DNA of 25,211 bases, taken from the NCBI GenBank assembly GCA_947628595.1, contig CANRAN010000003.1, positions 1 to 25,211 of the forward strand, written 5' to 3'. A program made the position numbers and the translations under genes. Positions 15,019 to 21,912 of this stretch are shown here, piece by piece; positions within the stretch are counted from its first letter, which is position 1, and the number at the start of each line of letters is the position of its first letter. This DNA is from an uncultured Clostridia bacterium (GTDB taxonomy: Bacteria; Bacillota; Clostridia; Oscillospirales; Acutalibacteraceae). Under the pieces are notes generated by a model. It saw nothing but the letters and a program-made list of their open reading frames with translations. It had not been told where the DNA came from and searched no databases.

Positions 15019-15912
15019 TCATAAATTATCAGTGTTAAAATCAGGTATATATGTCTTGCTTGCGGACTCAAGCTCCTGTGCAAAACCGTCAAGTGAGGTT
15101 TCCGACAACTCATTCAACACCTTATCATATTCCCGCGGAGTAATACGGCGGTTTATTTCGGGATAATCCTCGGCATTTGCAACAGGGATGTACTGCCCCA
15201 TAAGACTTATAAGTATTTTATCGCCGAAAGTTATATCGAGATATCTTATAACCTCAACGGAATTTCTTGTATTGCACGGCAGGATAAGATGCCTTACAAT
15301 AGTTCCCCTGAGCATAATTCCGTTATCATCAAAAACAGGCTTGCCGGTCTGTCGAACCATTTCCTCTATCGCCTTGGATGCATATTCAAAATAATTCGCA
15401 GCACCGGAATATCTTCCCGATATATCGTTATGTATATATTTAAGATCAGGAAGATATACGTCAACTAACCCCTCAAGCCTTTTAAGTGTTTCTACTCTCT
15501 CGTATCCCCCTGTATTATAAACAACGGGTATTGACGGCTTATATGCGGTCAAGGCCTCAATAATACTGTCAACATACGGTGTAGGACTTACAAGGTTGAT
15601 ATTATGCACCCCCATAGCCTCGAGTCTTTTGATATGCTCAATCAGCTCAGAAACGGTCACTGTTTTCCCGTAACCCTCTGAGCTGATTTTGTGATTCTGA
15701 CAGAACACACACGAAAGCACGCAGCCCGAGAAAAATATCGTTCCCGAGCCGTTTTTTCCGCTTATACATGGTTCTTCCCATTTATGAGGAGCTACCCTCG
15801 CTATTTTCGGGAGATATCCCATTTTACAAAAGCCGTTTCCGTTTTCTGCTTTTCTCACTGCATTACATTTTCTCGGACATAAGGAGCATTTAATAAAATC
15901 AGTATCAATCAT
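15019..15912 (-). CDS. PflX-like radical SAM protein (COG1313, pyruvate-formate-lyase-activase related)
   Basis: 297 aa from ATG 15912 (GAGG 6 nt upstream); a TTG four codons earlier is less likely. The N-terminus carries a cysteine cluster C9, C12, C16, C29 (CSLCPRKC ... GFC), then the radical SAM motif CxxxCxxC at 64, 68, 71 (GCVLSCVFCQNHKIS). It therefore binds a 4Fe-4S cluster and cleaves S-adenosylmethionine; the extra cysteines may hold a second metal site. The substrate is unknown: the family resembles glycyl-radical activases but no glycyl-radical enzyme is in the window. Its start overlaps the stop of the degenerate ADH gene by 8 nt, indicating translational coupling in an adhE operon. 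Confidence 0.85.
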   Translation of the reverse strand: MIDTDFIKCSLCPRKCNAVRKAENGNGFCKMGYLPKIARVAPHKWEEPCISGKNGSGTIFFSGCVLSCVFCQNHKISSEGYGKTVTVSELIEHIKRLEAMGVHNINLVSPTPYVDSIIEALTAYKPSIPVVYNTGGYERVETLKRLEGLVDVYLPDLKYIHNDISGRYSGAANYFEYASKAIEEMVRQTGKPVFDDNGIMLRGTIVRHLILPCNTRNSVEVIRYLDITFGDKILISLMGQYIPVANAEDYPEINRRITPREYDKVLNELSETSLDGFAQELESASKTYIPDFNTDNL

Positions 15913-17053
15913 AGGCTTCCTCAAGAGCTGCTTTTATATCCGATGAAGATATTTTTTCTATAATTGAAAAATATCCATCTTTTCCTATTTTCAACTCAGA
16001 AATACTTCTCGCAAGACAGCATTTATCCCTGAGCTTTTCAATTTCCGATATAAGCTCTTCCGTTTCATTCAATCCGATAATCTTTGCAAGTTCGGACAAT
16101 TTTTTATCTATATCTGTATCGTTTTTTGAGAGATAACGCATCACGCAGGGCAAAATAACCGCACAAATCTCACTGCTTCCGGTCTGATCAAATTTATTGG
16201 CTATCGAATCCGCCAAAGTACAACACAAGCCTTTATCCGTATTTGCAGAGGCTATACCCGCCATGGCGGATGCTTCGGATATTTTTTCTTCAGCGATAAT
16301 GTTTTTCTCCCCACTCTTATATATAAACGGAAGATAATCGAATATCCTCTTTACAGCCTTTATCGCAAAACTATCCGTATATTCAGAGGAATACTCCGAT
16401 ATATATGCTGAAAGTGCGAGTGCAAGCTGAGTAAATCCGGGAGCACAGTCATGATGTTCAGGAAGTTCTGTATAAAAATCAGAATCAATAATGCTCATAT
16501 CCGGCATGAGGCTGTAATTCTCAACCGCATATTTTTCAATAGCCATTTCGTCTGTTACAGCGGCATATGGTGTTACCTCCGAACCGTTGCCATATAAGAC
16601 AGGAATAACGACAAGAAACGATTTTTGATTTTCTTTGGAAAATATTTCATTTGTGTTACGGACATCCCTATAATTTTCAGCTAAATCCCTGATTTTTATA
16701 TCCGGCTTCTCATAAAGTACACGCATTAATTTAGCAGAATCTGCCGCCCTGTATGTTCCTAATGCTATTATAGTATCTGGTTCAAACAAACACATAGCCT
16801 TTGCACCCTTTTCAATGCAGTCAAACGTAACCTCGGACAGCATTTCGTGCTTAATATCACTAAAAATCGTATATTGTATACCGATAGATTTAAGCTTTTT
16901 TTCAATCGCATTGACGTAACCATTTTTATATAACTCTGAATCTGTAACAATAAATGCTTTCTTTTTATTATATACGGCTTTCAATTCGTCAAGTGCAGGC
17001 TCCATACAGCCCTTTTTAAAATATATTTTTTCGGGTATTCTGAACCAAAGCAT
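15905..17053 (-). CDS. Degenerate paralog of the AdhE iron-alcohol dehydrogenase domain (predicted pseudoenzyme)
   Basis: 382 aa from ATG 17053 (AAAGGTG upstream). It begins MLWFRIPEKIYFKKGCM, matching AdhE residues 462-478 next door (MLWFRAPQKVYFKKGCM), and stays alignable to the end, so it is a tandem copy of the C-terminal domain. The active site is gone: the four AdhE metal ligands D665, H669, H735 and H749 align with T208, L212, C278 and G292, and the nucleotide loop GGGSAMD is GTYRAAD. The frame is fully open with normal codon use, so this is a maintained protein, not a pseudogene. It lies 84 bp after adhE and is coupled to the radical SAM gene. A structural or regulatory role, such as joining AdhE filaments, is inference. 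Confidence 0.85.
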   Translation of the reverse strand: MLWFRIPEKIYFKKGCMEPALDELKAVYNKKKAFIVTDSELYKNGYVNAIEKKLKSIGIQYTIFSDIKHEMLSEVTFDCIEKGAKAMCLFEPDTIIALGTYRAADSAKLMRVLYEKPDIKIRDLAENYRDVRNTNEIFSKENQKSFLVVIPVLYGNGSEVTPYAAVTDEMAIEKYAVENYSLMPDMSIIDSDFYTELPEHHDCAPGFTQLALALSAYISEYSSEYTDSFAIKAVKRIFDYLPFIYKSGEKNIIAEEKISEASAMAGIASANTDKGLCCTLADSIANKFDQTGSSEICAVILPCVMRYLSKNDTDIDKKLSELAKIIGLNETEELISEIEKLRDKCCLARSISELKIGKDGYFSIIEKISSSDIKAALEEAYD

Positions 17054-17085
17054 TCTTTCACACCTTTCACTCTTTATAAGAATAA

Positions 17086-17126
17086 AGGTTCTGCCATAAC
17101 CTGTGCATACTGTCATGACAGAACCT
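17086..17126 (-). terminator. Hairpin between adhE and its degenerate paralog (possible attenuator)
   Basis: AGGTTCTG (17086-17093) and CAGAACCT (17119-17126) form an 8-bp stem with a 25-nt loop; a competing palindrome CTGTCATGACAG lies at 17110-17121. On the minus strand the stem is followed by TTATTCTT, a poor T-run. It could lower read-through or protect the adhE 3' end. Confidence 0.45.
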
Positions 17127-17137
17127 GAAATTTTTAA

Positions 17138-19765
17138 TTATTTACCATAGTATGCCTTCAGATAAATTTCCTTTATCTCATCAAAGAGAGGATATCTCGG
17201 GTTTGCTCCTGTACACTGGTCATCAAATGCATTAACAACCATATCGTCAAGCGTAGCAAGGAAATCCTCTTCTTTTACACCATAATCGGCAATAGTTTTC
17301 TTAATGCCGCATTTCTCCTTAAGCTCCTCAATCTTTTGAATAAACAGCTCAAGTGTTTCGTTATCGTCCTTGCCATATACACCGCAGAAATTAGCACATT
17401 CTACATACCTTTCAAGTGTGTGCGGATAAGCATATTGTGAGAACGTACCCATTTTCGGAGGTACAGGAACCGCATTATATCTGAGAACATAAGAGATAAG
17501 CAGTGCATTAGCAACACCGTGCGGTATATGATGATAAGCACCAAGTTTATGTGCCATTGAGTGGCATACTCCAAGGAATGCATTGGCAAATGCCATACCT
17601 GCCATTGTTGATGCATTAGCCATTTTCTCACGAGCAACAGGATCATTTGCACCGTTTTCATAGGCTGACGGAAGATATTCAAATATTGTCTTCATTGCCT
17701 GGAGTGCAAGTCCGTCCGTATATGGTGTAGCCATAATTGATGCATAAGCCTCAAGTGCGTGTGTAAGGGCATCGATACCCGAAGCACTCGTAAGACCTTT
17801 CGGCTGATTCATCATATTGTCTGCATCTATAATAGCCATGTTCGGCATAAGCTCATAATCTGCAAGCGGATATTTAATTCCTGTTTTCTCATCAGTAATA
17901 ACGGCAAACGGAGTAACCTCCGAGCCTGTACCCGAAGATGTCGGAATGGCAATGAAATATGCTTTCTCACCCATTTTTGGGAAAGTATAAATTCTCTTGC
18001 GGATATCCATAAAACGCATTGCCATGTCAAGGAAGTCTGCCTCGGGATGCTCATAAAGCACCCACATAATCTTACCTGCATCCATTGCCGAGCCTCCGCC
18101 GAGTGCGATTATTGTATCAGGCTCGAAAAGACGCATAGCCTCTGCACCCTCCTTAGCGGAAGCAAGTGTCGGATCAGGCTGAACATTGTAAAAAGCAGTA
18201 TGCTGTATTCCAAGCTCGTCCAGCTTATCCTCGATAGGCTTTACATAACCGTTCTTATAAAGAAATTCATCTGTTACGATAAATGCCTTCTTCTTACCCA
18301 TTACAGTACCGAGTTCGTCAAGGGCAACGGGCATACAGCCTTTCTTAAAATATACCTTTTGGGGTGCTCTGAACCAAAGCATATTTTCCCTACGCTCTGC
18401 AACACTCTTTATATTGAGAAGATGCTTTATACCGACATTTTCCGCTACTGAGTTTCCTCCCCATGAACCACAGCCAAGCGTGAGGGACGGAGTGAGCTTG
18501 AAGTTATAAAGATCACCGATACCGCCGTGTGAGGACGGAGTATTTATAAGAATACGGCAGGTTTTCATAGCATTGTAATGCTTTTCGATTTTTTCCTGCT
18601 GTGCAGGGTGTATATAAAGTGAAGAAGTATGTCCGTATCCGCCATCGGCAACGAGCTGCGCAGCCTTTTCGAGTGCCTCGTCAAAGGTTTCAGCTTTATA
18701 CATAGCAAGCACGGGGGAAAGCTTTTCATGTGCAAACTCCTCGCTTATATCAACCGATTCGACTTCACCAATAAGGATCTTTGTTTCCTCGGGAACATCA
18801 ACTCCCGCAAGCTTTGCAATTGTGTGTGCCTTTTGTCCGACGATCTTTGCATTAAGTGCACCGTTAATTATAATTGTTTTTCTTACCTTGTCAAGCTCGT
18901 CAGGTTTAAGGAAATAGCAGCCTCTGTCTGCAAATTCCTTTTTAACCTCATCATATATATCTGATAAAACTGTAACGCTCTGCTCGGAAGCACAGATCAT
19001 ACCGTTATCAAAGGTCTTTGAGTGAATTATTGAGCTTACTGCCACCTTGATATCGGCGGTGCTGTCAATAATAACCGGTGTATTACCTGCACCAACTCCG
19101 ATAGCCGGCTTACCCGATGAATATGCTGCCTTAACCATTCCGGGACCGCCTGTTGCAAGGATAGTATCTGCGTTTCTCATAAGCTCATTCGTAATCTCAA
19201 GTGACGGTACGTCTATCCAGCCGATTATTCCCTCGGGTGCTCCGGCCTTTACTGCCGCATCAAGGACAACCTTAGCGGCTGCAATAGTAGATTTCTTTGC
19301 ACGGGGATGCGGGCTTATGATTATGCCGTTTCTTGTCTTAAGACATATAAGAGTCTTGAATATAGCAGTAGATGTCGGGTTTGTTGTAGGAATAACAGCT
19401 CCGATAACTCCGATAGGCTCTGCTATCTTTTTAAGTCCGAATGCGGAATCATATTCAATCACACCGCATGTCTTGGTGTTTTTATATGCATTGTATATAT
19501 ACTCGGAAGCATAGTGATTCTTAATTATCTTATCTTCCTTTACACCCATGCCTGTTTCCTCAACAGCCATAACAGCAAGCGGAATACGAGCCTGATTAGC
19601 TGCGATTGCGGCAGCCTTAAATATTTTATCAACCTGCTCCTGCGTATAGGCTGCAAAAATTCTCTGAGCTTCTCTTACCTCTGAGAGCTTCTTATTAAAG
19701 CTTTCGAGATCCTCAACAAGACTGCTTGCGGTTGTTTTAACATCGACTTCATTATTATTAGCCAT
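17138..19765 (-). CDS. adhE: Bifunctional aldehyde-alcohol dehydrogenase AdhE
   Basis: 875 aa, normal for AdhE. Residues 1 to about 450 are a CoA-acylating aldehyde dehydrogenase with catalytic Cys258 (NGMICASEQS) and GVGAGNTP; residues 462-875 are an iron-dependent alcohol dehydrogenase with GGGSAMD (556-562) and metal ligands D665, H669, H735, H749 spaced as in the E. coli enzyme. It reduces acetyl-CoA through acetaldehyde to ethanol, using two NADH, and regenerates NAD in fermentation. GGAGGAATAACAACT precedes ATG 19765. A canonical promoter and a Rex-like operator lie upstream, so NADH/NAD control is likely. A degenerate second ADH domain is encoded next downstream. Confidence 0.97.
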   Translation of the reverse strand: MANNNEVDVKTTASSLVEDLESFNKKLSEVREAQRIFAAYTQEQVDKIFKAAAIAANQARIPLAVMAVEETGMGVKEDKIIKNHYASEYIYNAYKNTKTCGVIEYDSAFGLKKIAEPIGVIGAVIPTTNPTSTAIFKTLICLKTRNGIIISPHPRAKKSTIAAAKVVLDAAVKAGAPEGIIGWIDVPSLEITNELMRNADTILATGGPGMVKAAYSSGKPAIGVGAGNTPVIIDSTADIKVAVSSIIHSKTFDNGMICASEQSVTVLSDIYDEVKKEFADRGCYFLKPDELDKVRKTIIINGALNAKIVGQKAHTIAKLAGVDVPEETKILIGEVESVDISEEFAHEKLSPVLAMYKAETFDEALEKAAQLVADGGYGHTSSLYIHPAQQEKIEKHYNAMKTCRILINTPSSHGGIGDLYNFKLTPSLTLGCGSWGGNSVAENVGIKHLLNIKSVAERRENMLWFRAPQKVYFKKGCMPVALDELGTVMGKKKAFIVTDEFLYKNGYVKPIEDKLDELGIQHTAFYNVQPDPTLASAKEGAEAMRLFEPDTIIALGGGSAMDAGKIMWVLYEHPEADFLDMAMRFMDIRKRIYTFPKMGEKAYFIAIPTSSGTGSEVTPFAVITDEKTGIKYPLADYELMPNMAIIDADNMMNQPKGLTSASGIDALTHALEAYASIMATPYTDGLALQAMKTIFEYLPSAYENGANDPVAREKMANASTMAGMAFANAFLGVCHSMAHKLGAYHHIPHGVANALLISYVLRYNAVPVPPKMGTFSQYAYPHTLERYVECANFCGVYGKDDNETLELFIQKIEELKEKCGIKKTIADYGVKEEDFLATLDDMVVNAFDDQCTGANPRYPLFDEIKEIYLKAYYGK

Positions 19766-19826
19766 AGTTGTTATTCCTCCATTGATATATTGTACTGTGA
19801 CCTATTTTCTGCTCCAATACAATAAT

Positions 19827-19855
19827 ATTATATAGGATTGTTAAAAAGTTGTCAA
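19827..19855 (-). promoter_or_regulatory. Sigma-A promoter of adhE
   Basis: Minus strand: perfect TTGACA (19850-19855), 17-bp spacer, perfect TATAAT (19827-19832). It gives a leader of about 55 nt. It lacks the TG extended -10 seen in most other promoters of the window. Confidence 0.9.
19838..19855. promoter_or_regulatory. Rex-like operator overlapping the adhE promoter
   Basis: TTGTTAAAAAGTTGTCAA fits the Rex consensus TTGTTAA-N4-TTAACAA with one perfect half-site and two mismatches in the other. It covers the -35 and most of the spacer, where a bound repressor would block polymerase. Rex represses adhE at low NADH in many Clostridia; no rex gene is in the window. Confidence 0.6.
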
Positions 19856-20176
19856 TATCATTTTTTTACTTTTTCCACACTTCAAATTATTATAAGAAAA
19901 CATTGGACACATAAATTAATAATGTGCCGTAATTCTTTGGTTATTTTTTATCATATTTCAAATTATTAAAATAACTTTTATGCAAAATGTCGTCATTTTA
20001 CAAACTCTATTTTTAATTATGCACAGCGATATTTTCAAATTTGCGATAATTTTAGATATTTATACAATTTTTAAAAAAAACAAGTTTCCATATTAAGTAA
20101 TAAATATATACATAGCAGCTTCGCCCGTATTTATTTTTAACCATGTGCGAAGCCCTGTAATTATGTCGAGCCGACT
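19856..20176. other. Long AT-rich intergenic region upstream of adhE
   Basis: About 320 bp without a credible ORF or RNA gene. It contains T- and A-runs that could act as upstream promoter elements for adhE, an imperfect dyad CACAT/ATGTG around 19909-19926, and a 7-bp inverted repeat GCTTCGC/GCGAAGC (20118-20124, 20147-20153) just past the DUF624 gene that has no T-run. No clear terminator for the DUF624 gene is seen. Confidence 0.4.
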
Positions 20177-21112
20177 TTATTCATCTTCCGTATTATACAT
20201 TTTAAGCATATTTATTATATTCTTTCGCTTTATCATTTTTCCGTTTAAAAATACAAATTCGTTTTCATCACCCTTGGAAAGCTCTTTCAGTTTTTCAATA
20301 TCCGCCGCATATAATTCCTCTTCAATCGTATTTGTATCGGCTGATATTCTATCCTTATTTTTCTGTTCCTCAATATACGGGTCAATAATGTGTTTTTTAA
20401 GCGTCTCATATGAATTAAACACGATAATATATGAACTCATCGTCGGTAAGAAAAGCAGTGTTATTAAACACATTATAGCTGCGATAAGGTAAATATTCCG
20501 TGCGAACATAAAAATCGAATATACAACTATTCCCATAAAAGCAAAGGAAAGAATAGTTTTGCTGTGTCCCGCTATTCCTTTAAACACCAACAGAACAGCA
20601 TTCCTTATTATATCACCGGGTTTCAATTCAACGGTGACAGCCATTGTAAGAAAACTGTTTTCAAAGAACATAAAGAAAAGCGTAAATATTATTGTCATTA
20701 CAAACGATACTATCATCATTGAATCTTTAAGACCTGTACTGTAAAATGAGAATGTTAAAAAAAGACTGATTACGACAATATACAGAATTATCGAATTTAC
20801 AATAAAATAAACAAAATTTTCCCTTATTCCTCTGATAAAATCCTTTACAGGATGAAGCACCTCACCAATGGTTATTCTACGGCAGACATAAAACAGACCT
20901 GCAAAGAACGGGGATAGAAAAGGAATTGAAAGAAATGACACAAAAATATTATTTATTCCTTCCGTGCTGAGCAAAAACGTTATGCCTGTAAATACTGCTA
21001 ACGGAATACAGAATAACAGATTGACAAGTGTTATTTTACCGAAATTTTCAAAATATGCACCGAAAAAATCTGATAATGTGAATCCTCTATTCACTTTACT
21101 ATTTTTTTCCAT
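20177..21112 (-). CDS. DUF624/YesL-like multi-spanning membrane protein
   Basis: 311 aa. It begins with a soluble stretch (GFTLSDFFGAYFENFGKI) and has about six membrane helices up to residue 235 or so, ending in a charged cytoplasmic tail with an acidic stretch (NTIEEELYAADIEKLKEL). The N-terminal pattern, helix spacing and SSYIIVFNSYETL after the last helix fit DUF624 proteins, a family often seen near sugar-uptake genes but of unknown function. The tail makes it longer than most (usually about 200-220 aa). It lies 39 bp after the spoIIM-like gene and is likely cotranscribed. Confidence 0.6.
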   Translation of the reverse strand: MEKNSKVNRGFTLSDFFGAYFENFGKITLVNLLFCIPLAVFTGITFLLSTEGINNIFVSFLSIPFLSPFFAGLFYVCRRITIGEVLHPVKDFIRGIRENFVYFIVNSIILYIVVISLFLTFSFYSTGLKDSMMIVSFVMTIIFTLFFMFFENSFLTMAVTVELKPGDIIRNAVLLVFKGIAGHSKTILSFAFMGIVVYSIFMFARNIYLIAAIMCLITLLFLPTMSSYIIVFNSYETLKKHIIDPYIEEQKNKDRISADTNTIEEELYAADIEKLKELSKGDENEFVFLNGKMIKRKNIINMLKMYNTEDE

Positions 21113-21151
21113 ATACCTACACTTCCTGAGTTATTTTTTTCCGCCGCCTGT

Positions 21152-21796
21152 TCAGGAAAAATTGAACAGCCATGAAAACATTAAAGAGAACAACATATCA
21201 ATCGCTGACGAAACAGCCGCAAGAAAAAGCAGCCAAAGCATTGATAACATATATTTTTTCATCTGTATATTAGGGTCATCACTGACTGCCGTTTTTCTGA
21301 ATATTGATATTATTTTTGTTGAGCTGCGGAATGCCTCTTGGGCTGCCGCAGCAATTACAGCTGAACACAGAAATGCACCAGGCAGTATTATTAGTATATT
21401 ATATAAAATTCCTGTCAGACCATAAGTACCGTACAGATAACCAGTTGCAAGACCGTATCCATACCCCTTTATGAACGGCACAGCAGCGGAAATAAATCCG
21501 CCCCAAACGGAAAGACCCAGTAAAAAAATTACAAGTATAAATATGAATGCTGAAGCAAAAGATGCAACAAATGCATCAAGCACACCCTGTGAGCATCTCA
21601 CCTTGAAGTTCGTCAGGAAGATTATATCCAGATCCTCCATTAACTGTTTATCGGCTGTTCTGCCGCATAGAGCCCCTACTGTTATGCCTGCAAAAAGCAT
21701 CAGCATAAATAATATAAACAGTAGATTCTTTCTTATTTCCGGCAACCTCACATATCTTTTTCCGTGAAACGGTGATGAAAAGATTATTTTCTTCAT
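21152..21796 (-). CDS. spoIIM: SpoIIM-like membrane protein (stage II sporulation protein M family)
   Basis: 214 aa if ATG 21796 is used (MKKIIFSSPF, with GGGAGAG about 9 nt upstream); in-frame ATGs at 21802 and 21814 are possible but badly spaced from the RBS. It has a short basic N-terminus, a first helix at about 23-45, a central hydrophobic block with GFISAAVPFIKGYGYG, and a last helix near the C-terminus; five helices in all. In Bacillus, SpoIIM with SpoIID and SpoIIP drives peptidoglycan hydrolysis during engulfment. The length equals the Bacillus protein. SpoIID and SpoIIP are not adjacent, so another DUF95-family role is possible. Confidence 0.7.
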   Translation of the reverse strand: MKKIIFSSPFHGKRYVRLPEIRKNLLFILFMLMLFAGITVGALCGRTADKQLMEDLDIIFLTNFKVRCSQGVLDAFVASFASAFIFILVIFLLGLSVWGGFISAAVPFIKGYGYGLATGYLYGTYGLTGILYNILIILPGAFLCSAVIAAAAQEAFRSSTKIISIFRKTAVSDDPNIQMKKYMLSMLWLLFLAAVSSAIDMLFSLMFSWLFNFS

Positions 21797-21912
21797 AATC
21801 ATTAACTCTCCCATATACCTTTGGATTTCTTGTTGTTAATGTTTATGAATAAAGCAGACTCAAAATGATAGCCCGTAAACATGGAATAATCTCACAAACA
21901 GCAAATCATCCG

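Noticed and set aside
20118..20153. GCTTCGC/GCGAAGC inverted repeat as terminator of the DUF624 gene
   Set aside because: Only 7 bp with a 22-nt loop and no T-run on the transcribed side.
21839..21882. ATGTTTA/TAAACAT inverted repeat between metH and spoIIM-like genes
   Set aside because: AT-rich, 30-nt loop, no T-run; likely chance.
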